A stretch of 64,000 bases of DNA from Magnetococcus sp. PR-3 (lineage in GTDB: Bacteria; Pseudomonadota; Magnetococcia; Magnetococcales; Magnetococcaceae), in contig NZ_JBAHUQ010000005.1 of assembly GCF_036689865.1 (NCBI RefSeq), positions 1 to 64,000 of the forward strand, in the 5' to 3' direction. The number at the start of each line of letters is the position of its first letter. Within the stretch, counting starts at the first letter, position 1. A program made the translations under genes and the position numbers. Shown here piece after piece: positions 35,209 to 44,528 of this stretch. The notes beneath the pieces were generated by a model. The model searched no databases. It was given only the letters and a program-made list of their open reading frames with translations, and was not told the DNA's origin.

Positions 35209-36117
35209 TTAGGGAATACGTGACCAGATGCGGCGTTTAACCGCGTACAGCATTGCGGTAAGCAGCAAGAGATAAAGAATAACCACTTTACCTGTGCTCT
35301 TACGCTTTTCCAGGGTTGGCTCAGCAGCCCAAGCCAAGAATGCGGTGACATCCTTAGATTGCTGCTCCAAGCTGGCGTGGGTACCATCCGCATACTCAAC
35401 CTGATCTTCGGTCATAGGCTGAGGCATCGCAATGATATGCCCAGGGAAGAACTTGTTGAAGTTGTCCCCACCACCAATTTTAGAGACCGCTTCGCGGATC
35501 TTCTTCAGCTTGGCTTCTGCTTTGTCTTTACGCTTAATGACCTTCGCATCGGTATTGGCGGTTACTTCTAAAGCCAGATCCGATTTTGAGGGGGCAGGCA
35601 TGTGCAGTGTGCTGGATAGTGCAATGGCTTCATCAACCGTGACACCATCTTCAGCAACTTCACTCACCTTATCCATCTCCTCATCGGTTAGATAACCGGT
35701 GAGAATGGCGTACAGGTAGTTTTCATAACCCTTACGGGCTTTGGTCATCAAAGAGAGATCCGGGGGCAGGGTACCATAGGTATCCTGTGCATCCTCTGCA
35801 GCGAGAGGAGAGTTCATAGGATCTTTCTTGTTGGCGTCGTTGGCGCCCGCCATCTCACTGACCTGTTCTTCCGTAAAGCCAAACTGACGGAGGTGGTCAA
35901 ATTTGATGTATTTGATGGAGTGGCAGGACATGCACACTTCCACCGCAACTTGGGCACCACGCTTCAATTGGGCCTGGTCAAAGCGACCAAAAGGTCCGTG
36001 ATGATTCCACTCTTCCTTGGGTAACTCCACACCAGCGCCACCCGCCGTGGCAGCCTGGGGGGCTAAAGCCAGACCCAAGACCAGAGCGGAGAGAGCAATT
36101 GCTTTCTTGAGATTCAT
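35209..36117 (-). CDS. petC: Cytochrome c1 of the bc1 complex, with an unusual insertion
   Basis: Membrane-anchored haem subunit passing electrons from the Rieske protein to soluble cytochrome c. Signal peptide 1-25, haem site CMSCH (62-66), YGTLPPDLSLMTKAR, FPGHIIAMPQPM with the methionine haem ligand, and a C-terminal anchor (VVILYLLLLTAMLYAV). Between LTGY (139-142) and NKFFPG (221-226) lie about 78 residues, roughly 50 more than usual, including a Lys/Glu-rich helix (KRKDKAEAKLKKIREAVSK). ATG 36117 is used because GGAGG is eight bases upstream; the gene starts 19 bases after cytochrome b in the Rieske-b-c1 operon. Confidence 0.93.
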   Translation of the reverse strand: MNLKKAIALSALVLGLALAPQAATAGGAGVELPKEEWNHHGPFGRFDQAQLKRGAQVAVEVCMSCHSIKYIKFDHLRQFGFTEEQVSEMAGANDANKKDPMNSPLAAEDAQDTYGTLPPDLSLMTKARKGYENYLYAILTGYLTDEEMDKVSEVAEDGVTVDEAIALSSTLHMPAPSKSDLALEVTANTDAKVIKRKDKAEAKLKKIREAVSKIGGGDNFNKFFPGHIIAMPQPMTEDQVEYADGTHASLEQQSKDVTAFLAWAAEPTLEKRKSTGKVVILYLLLLTAMLYAVKRRIWSRIP

Positions 36118-36136
36118 GCGATTTGCCTCCGTTAAC

Positions 36137-37342
36137 TTACAGGCTCTTGGGCACGGGTTTAGGTTTTTCAATATTCAGCGCAGTTACTAGCCACAACAAG
36201 AAGAAGTAGCCAAAGTAAATCGCTGTCGCCGCGCGGCCGATCAAGACGATGGGCTCACCGAATACTTCACGGTCAGCCGGGTTATAACCCACCCAGCCCA
36301 GCACGAAGCAGTCAATTACAAAGATCCAGAACAGCCCTTTACTGATTCCACGGTAGCGGAAGGAGCGCACTGGTGAGCGATCCAGGAAGGGCAGAATGAA
36401 CAGAATGGCAATCGATGCAACCATGGCGATCACACCGGCCAGCTTGGAGTAGGTACCCAAGAAGTCGATGGAGCGCAAGACAGCATAGAAGGGCAAGAAG
36501 TACCATTCAGGCACAATGTGTGCGGGCGTCTTCAGTGGATCAGCGGGAATATAGTTATCCGCTTCCAAGAAGGCGTTGGGTGCAAAGAACACAAAGTAAC
36601 TGAAGATGGTCAACGCAACGCCGTAGCCAAACAGATCCTTGATGGTGAAGTAAGGATGGAAAGGAATTGAATCCTTCTCTTCCAAATCAATACCGTCGGG
36701 ATTGTTTGAATGCACCGCATGCAGCGCCCAAATATGCAGGACAACCAGACCCACCAGGACAAAGGGCAGCAGGTAGTGCAGGGAGAAGAAGCGATTCAAG
36801 GTGGGATCACCCACACTAAAGCCACCCCAGACCCAAACAACCAAGCCTTCACCTATAAGCGGTATGGCGGTTATCAATTTGGTGATAACCACGGCACCCC
36901 AGTAGGACATCTGACCCCAAACCAGCACATAACCGATGAAGCCGGTACCCATGAGCAGGAAGAAGATGATGACACCAATCCACCAAAGGATCTCACGGGG
37001 TGCTCGGTAGGATCCATAATACATACCACGTAGTATGTGTATGTAGATCACTACAAAGAAGAAGGTGGCACCATTTGCGTGCATGTAACGAAGCAACCAA
37101 CCCCAGTTCACATCACGCATGATGTGTTCTACAGAGTCGAAAGCCAACATGGCATCAGGCTTATAGTGCATCACCAAGAAAATACCGGTGGCAAGCTGGA
37201 TAATTAAAACCAACAGTGCCAAGGAACCAAAGTTCCACCAGTAGTTCAGGTTTTTCGGCGTAGGGTACTCAATAGCTTGAGTACGCATAAATTCGCTGAT
37301 GGGTAGACGCTCATCCACCCATCCCATCATGGATTTGAACAC
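36137..37342 (-). CDS. petB: Cytochrome b of the bc1 complex
   Basis: Core membrane subunit with two b haems and both quinone sites. About eight membrane helices in 401 residues. Haem-ligating histidines lie in WLLRYMHANGATFFFVVIYIHI (helix B) and in HYLLPFVLVGLVVLHIWALHAV (helix D). The Qo-site motif is PEWYFLPFYAVLRS. The start is GTG 37342, with AAGGAGG seven bases upstream. It is the full-length mitochondrial-like form, not the split b6/subunit IV form. Middle gene of the three-gene operon. Confidence 0.96.
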   Translation of the reverse strand: MFKSMMGWVDERLPISEFMRTQAIEYPTPKNLNYWWNFGSLALLVLIIQLATGIFLVMHYKPDAMLAFDSVEHIMRDVNWGWLLRYMHANGATFFFVVIYIHILRGMYYGSYRAPREILWWIGVIIFFLLMGTGFIGYVLVWGQMSYWGAVVITKLITAIPLIGEGLVVWVWGGFSVGDPTLNRFFSLHYLLPFVLVGLVVLHIWALHAVHSNNPDGIDLEEKDSIPFHPYFTIKDLFGYGVALTIFSYFVFFAPNAFLEADNYIPADPLKTPAHIVPEWYFLPFYAVLRSIDFLGTYSKLAGVIAMVASIAILFILPFLDRSPVRSFRYRGISKGLFWIFVIDCFVLGWVGYNPADREVFGEPIVLIGRAATAIYFGYFFLLWLVTALNIEKPKPVPKSL

Positions 37343-37377
37343 GAGACAACCTCCTTTGACGTCGACCTATGGCCCTG

Positions 37378-37914
37378 TTAGCTCATTGCCTTACCGATAA
37401 CGATTGTCTCGTCATCTTTGAACTCGTAGTAGGGCACTTCCAGGTTACGTGGAGCGGGACCTTTACGAATACGACCAGAGGTATCGTAGTGCGAACCGTG
37501 ACAGGGGCAGAGGAAACCGCCAAAGTCGCCAGTACCTATAGGCTGAGGTACACAGCCCAAGTGAGTGCACGAGGCCATGACGATAAGCCACTCCTCTTTC
37601 TGAATACGATCTGCATCAGTTTGCGGATCAATCAGATCACTCGCACTGTCATCGTTTTTAGCCGATTCAATCTGCTCACCATTCCGGTGCAGAATGAAGA
37701 CTGGTTTGCCTTGCCACAATGTGGTGATCATTTGACCTTCACCAATGGCACCCAAGCTTACCTCCGTGGTAGCTTGAGCCAGAACATCGGCTGAGGGGGA
37801 CCAGGAATCGATGAAGGGCCATGCCGCACCAGCGACACCAACGGCACCCACCGCACCTGTGGCCATGATCAGGAAATCCCGGCGATTTTCATCGTGTTCG
37901 TTAACCGTGGACAC
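37378..37914 (-). CDS. petA: Rieske iron-sulfur protein of the bc1 complex
   Basis: Tat-exported, membrane-anchored [2Fe-2S] protein that oxidises quinol at the Qo site. The twin-arginine motif NRRDFL is followed by one hydrophobic anchor. Cluster ligands are in CTHLGC (Cys, His) and CPCHGSHYD (Cys, His), with the two extra cysteines making the stabilising disulfide. GTG 37914 has GGGAGG six bases upstream and gives 178 residues, a normal length; the longer frame to 37986 adds unlike sequence. First gene of the operon, so its upstream region (37915-38117) should hold the promoter. Confidence 0.95.
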   Translation of the reverse strand: MSTVNEHDENRRDFLIMATGAVGAVGVAGAAWPFIDSWSPSADVLAQATTEVSLGAIGEGQMITTLWQGKPVFILHRNGEQIESAKNDDSASDLIDPQTDADRIQKEEWLIVMASCTHLGCVPQPIGTGDFGGFLCPCHGSHYDTSGRIRKGPAPRNLEVPYYEFKDDETIVIGKAMS

Positions 37915-38117
37915 AATCGACCTCCCGTTGGGGGGTTGAACGCTTGGATTCTCGAAAGAACCCGGGTAAAAAAAGCGACATCCCAACGGGGTGGCGCTTT
38001 GTTGATAGCCTGCAATATAACCAAATGATGATATTAAAACCCGCGTACTATGGCAGAAAGCTTGCCATGCGTCAAGATGATTCCCCAGATTTTAAATGTA
38101 AATGATGAGGGCCATGT

Positions 38118-38642
38118 ATGAACCAAATATCTGAATCAAGCAATGTTGTGCAAACTGAACCTGTTACAGCGGAAGAGTTGCTCCATGTGGTGCTCTATCG
38201 GCCAGAAATTCCCCCCAATACAGGGAATATTCAAAGAATTTGTGCGGCTACGGGTGCCGTCCTGCATTTGGTGGGTCCGCTTGGTTTTCGCTTGGATCAC
38301 GCTGCACTTAAGCGGGCGGGTATGGATTATCGCCAGTGGGTTGATGTGCAACGCTATGATAGTTGGGAAGAGTGCTTGGCAGCCCAGCCGAAGGATGCCC
38401 GGTGGATACCGGTGAGTACCAAAGCGACACAAGGGTACCATGAGATGGCTTTTAAGCCGGGTGATCGCCTGCTTTTTGGACGTGAGAGTGGGGGGTTGCC
38501 TGAGGCGCTTCACCAAAGCTATGGCCACAATGCGGTTCGAATTCCCATGACCCCACATGCACGCAGTTTAAATCTGGCCAACTCTGTTGCCATTGTGCTC
38601 TATGAAGCACTGCGCCAGCTGGAGTTTAAAACCCTCGGTTAA
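38118..38642 (+). CDS. trmL: tRNA (cytidine/uridine-34-2'-O)-methyltransferase TrmL
   Basis: SPOUT-fold methyltransferase modifying the wobble ribose of tRNA-Leu. Motifs: LYRPEIPPNTGNIQRICAATG (motif 1), LLFGRESGGLPEAL (motif 2) and IPMTPHARSLNLANSVAIVLYE (motif 3, the knot that binds S-adenosylmethionine). It carries an N-terminal extension of about 25 residues compared with E. coli TrmL. ATG 38118 has GAGGG upstream. It diverges from the bc1 operon and is a single gene, with a weak terminator after it. Confidence 0.93.
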   Translation: MNQISESSNVVQTEPVTAEELLHVVLYRPEIPPNTGNIQRICAATGAVLHLVGPLGFRLDHAALKRAGMDYRQWVDVQRYDSWEECLAAQPKDARWIPVSTKATQGYHEMAFKPGDRLLFGRESGGLPEALHQSYGHNAVRIPMTPHARSLNLANSVAIVLYEALRQLEFKTLG

Positions 38643-38672
38643 ACGCATAGATGCCCCATGCGTAGGCTTTTT
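38643..38672 (+). terminator. Possible terminator after trmL
   Basis: ACGCAT and ATGCGT pair with a nine-base loop immediately after the stop, followed by AGGCTTTTTATAC. The stem is short. Confidence 0.45.
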
Positions 38673-38819
38673 ATACAATCGGTTGTCTCTTAGGCTCTTT
38701 TTTCCCATTTAGGGGTAAAAAAAGGGGGCAGCATGATGGCGTAGGGTGCATTCACGTTGGGTTTATTTTACTGTGGGCGCATCCCGCACTTTCACACTGT
38801 GATGAAGAGTGAATAGAAG

Positions 38820-40208
38820 ATGACAAGCAAGGCCCCCGCAAAAAAGAGTCAAGAACGCAAATTTTTTGGTACCGATGGTATTCGGGGTATGGCCAACATC
38901 CATCCCATGACACCGGATATGGTCTTAAAATTGGGGCGGGCCGCTGGCCATGTTTTTCGTACAGGTGAAAAGCGGCATACGGTGATCATTGGTAAAGATA
39001 CCCGGCTTTCTGGCTATATGTTTGAGTCAGCCTTATTGGCCGGTTTAACCTCTATGGGCATTCACTGTTTGCAAGTAGGCCCTTTGCCAACCCCGGCCAT
39101 CGCTTTTTTAACCCGTGCCTTGCGGGCCGATGCAGGCATTATGATATCCGCTTCGCATAACGCGTATCATGATAATGGCATTAAATTTTTCGGGCCTAAC
39201 GGTATGAAACTGCCCGATGAGCTGGAGCTTGAAATTGAGCGGGTTCTGCTTGCTGAACAGACGCTACCGTTACCCACACCACAAAATTTAGGGCGCGCAC
39301 ACCGTATTGAAGATGCGCTGGGTCGTTATATTGAGTTTGCCAAGAACAGTTTTCCGAAGGCCCAACGTCTGGATGGCCTGCGGGTGGTGGTAGATTGCGC
39401 CCATGGTGCGGCTTACAAAGTGGCCCCTGCTGTGTTGTGGGAGCTGGGTGCCGAAGTGGTGACCTTGGGTAACCAACCCAACGGAACCAACATTAATGAA
39501 GGGTTTGGTTCCTTACACCCCCAAGAGATGGTTAAAAAAGTGCAGGAGGTCCGGGCCGATCTTGGTGTAGCCTTTGATGGGGATGCTGACCGGGTTGTCA
39601 TCTGTGATGAGAAGGGTGAAATCATGGATGGTGATGTGATCTTGGCCATGTCTGCCGTGGAGATGAAACGCATAGGTACCCTCCGTGGTGAGGGTGTGGT
39701 GGCGACGGTCATGTCAAACTTGGGCTTGGAGCGGGCGTTGGCCAAAGAGGGGCTCTCTTTAGCCCGCACCAAGGTGGGCGACCGTTATGTGCTGGAACAT
39801 ATGCTGGCCAATGGCTTTAACTTGGGTGGTGAGCAGTCTGGACATCTGATCTATCTGGATCACAACACCACAGGGGATGGGTTGATTTCCGCCTTAAGTG
39901 TCTTATCCCTTCTGTCTAGGCAGGAAAAGCCACTTTCAGAGCTGGCCAATGTGATGCAGCGGGTCCCACAAGTGTTGCAGAACGTCAGTATTGTACGGGG
40001 TGCCGACCCTATGGAAGACAGCCGGGTGGTGGACGCCATTGCCCAAGTAGAGTCGGAGCTGGGCGATCGTGGACGTATTTTGGTGCGTAAATCCGGTACT
40101 GAACCCTTGGTTAGGGTTATGGTGGAAGGGGATGATACAGCCCATATCACAGCCTTGGCCAGCGGCGTGTGTGAAGCCATCCGCCAAGCCAGTCATGCTT
40201 TTGGTTGA
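38820..40208 (+). CDS. glmM: Phosphoglucosamine mutase
   Basis: Converts glucosamine-6-phosphate to glucosamine-1-phosphate for UDP-GlcNAc and thus murein and lipopolysaccharide. 462 residues. FFGTDGIRGMAN opens the protein; the catalytic phosphoserine is in MISASHNAYHDNGIKFFG; the metal loop is DGDADRV; the sugar-binding GGEQSGHLI and the phosphate-binding RKSGTEPLVRVM near the end are intact. It is monocistronic or ends before the thrS leader. No ftsH or folP is next to it, unlike in gammaproteobacteria. Confidence 0.96.
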   Translation: MTSKAPAKKSQERKFFGTDGIRGMANIHPMTPDMVLKLGRAAGHVFRTGEKRHTVIIGKDTRLSGYMFESALLAGLTSMGIHCLQVGPLPTPAIAFLTRALRADAGIMISASHNAYHDNGIKFFGPNGMKLPDELELEIERVLLAEQTLPLPTPQNLGRAHRIEDALGRYIEFAKNSFPKAQRLDGLRVVVDCAHGAAYKVAPAVLWELGAEVVTLGNQPNGTNINEGFGSLHPQEMVKKVQEVRADLGVAFDGDADRVVICDEKGEIMDGDVILAMSAVEMKRIGTLRGEGVVATVMSNLGLERALAKEGLSLARTKVGDRYVLEHMLANGFNLGGEQSGHLIYLDHNTTGDGLISALSVLSLLSRQEKPLSELANVMQRVPQVLQNVSIVRGADPMEDSRVVDAIAQVESELGDRGRILVRKSGTEPLVRVMVEGDDTAHITALASGVCEAIRQASHAFG

Positions 40209-40387
40209 ACCTCGTGACCAGAAAGTTGCCATTAAGAGAGCAACGGCAACTCAGCTGAAGAGTTGAAAAATAAGGGTATAGACCTTGTTTTTGCAGGGGT
40301 GAACAACCCGTTAGAGGGCGTGGGTTGCCCTTGACCTTTGTAAGTCAAGGGCGTATGATTTGCCACTTTTCTTCGTTTTGTACTTAT

Positions 40388-40423
40388 CACGGCTTCCCGC
40401 CTCAGTGCAGGAGGCCGTGTTTT
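40388..40423 (+). promoter_or_regulatory. Terminator-like hairpin in the thrS leader
   Basis: CACGGCTTCC pairs with GGAGGCCGTG (one G-T pair) around a 12-base loop and is followed by TTTT, ending 14 bases before the thrS ATG. A second hairpin (CCCTTGAC with GTCAAGGG) lies at 40328-40351. An attenuator or an RNA site for ThrRS feedback would sit exactly here. Confidence 0.5.
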
Positions 40424-40436
40424 ATCCAGGTGGACC

Positions 40437-42386
40437 ATGGTAGAGATCTCACTTCCCGATGGCAGTCGCCGTTCTTATGATCAGGCGCAGGTAAGCTGCG
40501 GTGAAATTGCCGCTTCCATTGGCAAAGGTTTGGCGAAAGCGGCTGTTGCTGGTGTGGTGAATGGGCAGCAAGTTGACCTGACATCTCCTGTGCCCAATGG
40601 TGCTGAAGTTGCGATTATTACAGCCGACAGTGCAGAGGGGCTGGAGATTATTCGTCACTCCACCAGCCATCTCATGGCGCAAGCTGTGAAGGAGCTTTTT
40701 CCTGAAGCCCAGGTGACCATTGGTCCTTCGGTAGAAAATGGCTTCTACTACGATTTTGACTATGAGCGCCCCTTTACACCTGAAGACCTCACCGCCATCG
40801 AAAACCGTATGCGCAAGCTGGCCAAGCGTAACGAAAAGGTGGAACGTAAGGTCATGCCCCGCGATGAGGCGGTCGCCTTTTTTAAGGATATGGGTGAGAT
40901 CTACAAGTCTGAGATCATTGGTGCCATTCCCGCTGGTGAGGATGTCTCTCTTTACAGCCAGGGTGCGTTCATAGATCTATGCCGTGGTCCCCACGTACCC
41001 AGTACCGGTAAGCTTAAAGCGTTTAAACTGCTGAAGGTGGCCGGGGCCTACTGGCGTGGTGATGCCAGCAATAAGATGTTGCAGCGTATCTACGGTACGG
41101 CTTGGAGCAACGAAAAAGATCTAAAAGCCTATCTAACCCAGTTGGAAGAGGCTGAAAAACGCGACCATCGCCGTATTGGTAAAGATCTGGACCTGTTCTC
41201 TATTCAGCAAGAAGAGGCGGGTGGTGGCTTGGTGTTCTGGCACCCCAAGGGTGCCCGTATTCGCCGGGTGATTGAAGATTTTTGGAAAGATCGCCATGTT
41301 GAGGCTGGGTATGAGTTTCTCTATACCCCGCATCTGGCCAACCGTGAGCTGTGGAATACCTCTGGCCACACCGATTTTTATTCGGACTCCATGTTTTCGC
41401 CCATGGATGTGGATGAGCAGGCTTACCAGATCCGCCCCATGAACTGCCCCTTCCATATCCTGATTTATAAGGATCGTCGGCGCAGCTATCGTGAGCTGCC
41501 CATGCGCTGGGGCGAGTTGGGTACCGTCTACCGCTATGAAATGTCTGGTGCTCTGCATGGCTTGTTCCGGGTGCGTGGCTTTACACAGGATGATGCCCAT
41601 ATCTTCTGTACCGAAGGGCAGATTGAGTCTGAGATCCAACAGATTTTGGATCTAACACTGGATATTCTGCGGACCTACGGCTTTAAAGATTTTGAGATCA
41701 ACCTCTCTACCCGTCCTGAAAAGTCGGTGGGTAGTGAAGATATCTGGGATAAAGCTACCGAAGCCTTGCGTAATGCCATTATCTCCCGCAATCTAGACTA
41801 TGTGGTGGATGAAGGTGGCGGTGCTTTCTACGGTCCTAAGATTGATGTCAAGATTACCGATACCATTGGTCGTAAATGGCAGTGTTCCACCGTTCAGCTC
41901 GACTTCAATCTGCCTGAGCGCTTTGACATGGACTACATTGGTGAAGATGGGGAGAAACATCGTCCTATCATGATTCACCGGGCCTTGATGGGCTCCCTGG
42001 AACGCTTCTTTGGTATCCTGGTTGAGCACTATGCCGGATGGTTCCCCTTGTGGTTGGCCCCGGTTCAAGTGGCTGTATGTACCATTACAGATGCGCAAAA
42101 TGCATATGCTCAATCGGTGGTTGATGGACTGCTAAAAGCGGGTATCCGAGCAGAAATCGACGTGCGAAATGAGAAAGTGGGTTATAAAATCCGCGAACAT
42201 ACGTTAAAAAGAGTACCTTACCTTTTGGTTGTTGGTGATAAGGAACGTGAAGAGGGCACGGTTAATGTGCGTCTTCGTTCCGGTAAGAACCTGGGTAGTT
42301 TGCCTTTAGATACCGTGATTGCACGGCTTCAACAGGAGACTTCCAGTCGCGCCCTTGCTGCATCTGAGGATCAGGAAGAGGCGTAA
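40437..42386 (+). CDS. thrS: Threonyl-tRNA synthetase
   Basis: Class II synthetase charging tRNA-Thr. Domains in order: TGS (1-60), editing domain with [11 protein letters not shown] and a later Cys/His pair ([11 protein letters not shown]) to remove mis-charged Ser, catalytic core (about 245-540) with zinc-binding Cys in MNCPFHILI, class II motifs 2 ([18 protein letters not shown]) and 3 ([15 protein letters not shown]), and the C-terminal anticodon domain. 649 residues, normal. AGGTGG lies just before ATG 40437. First gene of the conserved thrS-infC-rpmI-rplT-pheS-pheT cluster. Confidence 0.97.
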   Translation: MVEISLPDGSRRSYDQAQVSCGEIAASIGKGLAKAAVAGVVNGQQVDLTSPVPNGAEVAIITADSAEGLEIIRHSTSHLMAQAVKELFPEAQVTIGPSVENGFYYDFDYERPFTPEDLTAIENRMRKLAKRNEKVERKVMPRDEAVAFFKDMGEIYKSEIIGAIPAGEDVSLYSQGAFIDLCRGPHVPSTGKLKAFKLLKVAGAYWRGDASNKMLQRIYGTAWSNEKDLKAYLTQLEEAEKRDHRRIGKDLDLFSIQQEEAGGGLVFWHPKGARIRRVIEDFWKDRHVEAGYEFLYTPHLANRELWNTSGHTDFYSDSMFSPMDVDEQAYQIRPMNCPFHILIYKDRRRSYRELPMRWGELGTVYRYEMSGALHGLFRVRGFTQDDAHIFCTEGQIESEIQQILDLTLDILRTYGFKDFEINLSTRPEKSVGSEDIWDKATEALRNAIISRNLDYVVDEGGGAFYGPKIDVKITDTIGRKWQCSTVQLDFNLPERFDMDYIGEDGEKHRPIMIHRALMGSLERFFGILVEHYAGWFPLWLAPVQVAVCTITDAQNAYAQSVVDGLLKAGIRAEIDVRNEKVGYKIREHTLKRVPYLLVVGDKEREEGTVNVRLRSGKNLGSLPLDTVIARLQQETSSRALAASEDQEEA

Positions 42387-42500
42387 TATTTGCGGTTAAG
42401 ACCGGGGTGGAATTATCACCTTTTGGGTGTCTGAACCGATAAGAGAGCCGTTTACCGCACTCATGCGGGAGGCTCGCGCCATCTCATAGGAGATATTGTC

Positions 42501-43061
42501 ATAAGCAGGAACATGAGATTCGATCGGAGTTTGCCCCAGAACCAGGACAGCACACGCATCAATGATGCGATCCGTGTGCCAGAGGTTCGCCTCATCGATG
42601 AGGAGGGTGAACAGGTCGGCGTGGTTTCACGAAACGACGCCCTGTACCGTGCACAGAATGTAGGTCTCGATCTTGTGGAGGTGGCCCCGGAGGCCAAGCC
42701 CCCCGTATGTAAGATCATGGACTACACCAAATACAAGTACCAGAAGTCGGTACGTGAGCGTATGGCGCGGAAGAATCAGGTGCGTATTGATACCAAGGAA
42801 GTAAAATTCCGTCCTGGTACCGATACCCATGATTATGAAGTGAAACTACGCAACATCCGTAAGTTTCTGGAGGGTGGCAACAAGGTCAAGTGCACCATGC
42901 GCTTCCGTGGGCGTGAAATGGCCCACCAGGAGCTGGGCTTGGCCATGTTGAAAAAGGTTGAGGGTGAGGTGACAGATCTAGGTAAGGTGGAGCAGGAGCC
43001 TAAGCTTCTGGGCCGTCAAATTACCATGATGCTGGCCCCCAATGGCCTGGTGAAGAAATAA
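42501..43061 (+). CDS. infC: Translation initiation factor IF-3
   Basis: Keeps 30S subunits free and checks start-codon choice. The N-domain (TRINDAIRVPEVRLIDEEG, NVGLDLVEVAP, CKIMDYTKYKYQ) and the C-domain (KEVKFRPGTDTHDYEVKLRNIRKFLEGGNKVKC, MRFRGREMAHQELG) are complete. The first ATG in frame is at 42513. However AGGAG at 42488-42492 lies eight bases upstream of an in-frame ATA (42501), and ATT occurs at 42495. E. coli and relatives start infC at AUU for autoregulation, so the ATA (or ATT) is proposed as the real start; starting at 42513 would shorten the protein by four residues. Confidence 0.93.
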   Translation: MSRNMRFDRSLPQNQDSTRINDAIRVPEVRLIDEEGEQVGVVSRNDALYRAQNVGLDLVEVAPEAKPPVCKIMDYTKYKYQKSVRERMARKNQVRIDTKEVKFRPGTDTHDYEVKLRNIRKFLEGGNKVKCTMRFRGREMAHQELGLAMLKKVEGEVTDLGKVEQEPKLLGRQITMMLAPNGLVKK

Positions 43062-43089
43062 TCTTTCTAACAGCTTAAGTTAGAAAGTC

Positions 43090-43207
43090 GATCCCTTTTG
43101 GTTGGTAAGGCCAAAAGGGGTCAGAGGGTTCGCCTTTACAGACCTTGATCGATGCAAGCGTCCGCAGGTTCCACCCGAACCGCAGGGGATTTTTATGCCC
43201 TGCGGTT
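43090..43207 (+). promoter_or_regulatory. Structured leader before rpmI-rplT
   Basis: The 236-base gap after infC holds two good hairpins: 43090-43122 (CCCTTTTGG pairing with CCAAAAGGG) and 43178-43207 (AACCGCAGGG with CCCTGCGGTT, ten-base loop, then TTGTC). In E. coli and Bacillus this gap carries an autoregulatory site bound by L20. The hairpins are seen; L20 binding is inference. Confidence 0.5.
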
Positions 43208-43297
43208 TGTCTGTTGTGGATGTTTGGGTCCTTAAGGTGTGCGCTGGTAGGCAACTGTATGGGTGAGGTAGACACCGTAGATTTGTAGGAGCTTGAA

Positions 43298-43495
43298 ATG
43301 CCCAAGTTGAAGACCCATCGTGGTGCTGCAAAGCGGTTCAAAGCAACCGGTAGCGGTAAAATTCGCCGTAGTAAGGCGTTTAAAAGTCACATTCTGACCA
43401 AGAAGAGCGTCAAGCGTAAGCGCGGTTTCCGTGCTGGCGGTCTTGTTGATGCGACGGATGTGGCAGCTGTACGTAAGATGCTGCCTTACCTCTAA
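43298..43495 (+). CDS. rpmI: Ribosomal protein L35
   Basis: 65-residue, very basic protein of the large subunit. The opening [21 protein letters not shown] and the ending [14 protein letters not shown] are the family hallmarks. ATG 43298 is preceded by AGGAG (GTAGGAGCTTGAA). It lies between infC and rplT in the usual order. Confidence 0.97.
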   Translation: MPKLKTHRGAAKRFKATGSGKIRRSKAFKSHILTKKSVKRKRGFRAGGLVDATDVAAVRKMLPYL

Positions 43496-43602
43496 GCTGA
43501 TCTGCTTAGAGTGTGTTTAAGGTTTTAAAGTGAAAACGGCAACATGTGGACGACCTGACACCGAGGGTAGTCCCACCTATTGAGTAGAAGTGGAGTAAGA
43601 TC

Positions 43603-43956
43603 ATGCCGAGAGTAAAACGTGGTGTAACGTCGCAAGCGCGACACAAGAAAGTTCTGAAGCAGGCTAAAGGCTATACCGGACGTAACAACAGTTGCTTCCG
43701 CATTGCCAAGCAGAAGGTCGAAAAAGGTTTGCAGTACGCTTACCGCGACCGCAAAAACCTGAAGCGTGAGATGCGTCGTCTGTGGATTACGCGGATCAAT
43801 GCTGGTGCCCGTCTGCATGGTATGTCATACAGCCAGTTCATGAACGGTTTGAATAAAGCGGGTATCGAGCTGGATCGTAAGGTTCTGTCCGAGCTGGCGA
43901 TTAGTGAGCCGGAGAGCTTTGGTAACCTGGTGGAACAGGCCAAGGCTGCGCTGTAA
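43603..43956 (+). CDS. rplT: Ribosomal protein L20
   Basis: 117-residue large-subunit assembly protein and likely translational regulator of its own operon. The basic N-terminal arm ([25 protein letters not shown]) and the globular end ([19 protein letters not shown]) match the family throughout. ATG 43603 follows rpmI by 107 bases with GGAG upstream. A strong terminator follows. Confidence 0.97.
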   Translation: MPRVKRGVTSQARHKKVLKQAKGYTGRNNSCFRIAKQKVEKGLQYAYRDRKNLKREMRRLWITRINAGARLHGMSYSQFMNGLNKAGIELDRKVLSELAISEPESFGNLVEQAKAAL

Positions 43957-44003
43957 GCGTTAGGAATCGGAACCATAGGTGTCGTCTACCTTACCAAATA
44001 GGG

Positions 44004-44034
44004 AAGAGGGTCCGAATGGACCCTCTTTCTTTTT
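44004..44034 (+). terminator. Terminator after rplT
   Basis: AAGAGGGTCC pairs with GGACCCTCTT around a GAAT loop and is followed by TCTTTTT, 48 bases after the stop. Transcription of pheST therefore likely restarts in the next gap. Confidence 0.92.
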
Positions 44035-44310
44035 ATAAGCGGTTCAAGACGGTCGTGAGACCGCGTAAAGGCTTGATGCAGCGCGTGCGTGATGGGGATA
44101 ACCCTACGCAGGCGGATAAACGCCTGTAGGCCCCCTGTTTAATCCCTACAAGACTTTAAGAGGGGCTAAGTGCCGTGACACGGTTGTCTATGTTTGCTAA
44201 GCCACGACCCAACCCAGCCTGTTCGCCGGATACATTCTCATAAGGAAGCTCTTTTTTTAAGGGATCTCCACCCGCCTAGTGGCTCACTCAAATTAGGTAG
44301 GTGTCGGCAA
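44035..44310. other. pheST upstream region, rich in short hairpins
   Basis: No gene called. Visible inverted repeats include CGGTC/GACCG near 44051-44064 and CAGGCG/CGCCTG near 44109-44126. A 17-codon frame starting ATG TTT near 44192 has only two Phe codons and is a weak leader-peptide candidate. The region probably contains the pheST promoter and a structured 5' leader. Confidence 0.4.
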
Positions 44311-44349
44311 GCCGGCAGGAGACAGATAAGACCTGCGGTGATTTTTTTT
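44311..44349 (+). promoter_or_regulatory. Terminator-like hairpin in the pheST leader
   Basis: GCCGGCAGG and CCTGCGGT pair with one bulged base around a 12-base loop and are followed by a run of eight T residues, 180 bases before pheS. Placement suits transcription attenuation of a phenylalanyl-tRNA synthetase operon, as known in E. coli; no leader peptide rich in Phe codons was found. Confidence 0.5.
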
Positions 44350-44528
44350 ACGTAAAACGATAACTTTCTGGATTACACAAAGAACCCCTGGGGCATGCTG
44401 TATTTCGCTTGAGCCCCAAACTACCATCCCATCTTGATGGATGTTCTTCCTTGAGATGCGATGGAAAGCCTGTGTACGCATTGGCTGCAGCAGGCCAACT
44501 TTAATAACCCTATACAACGGTCAAAACC

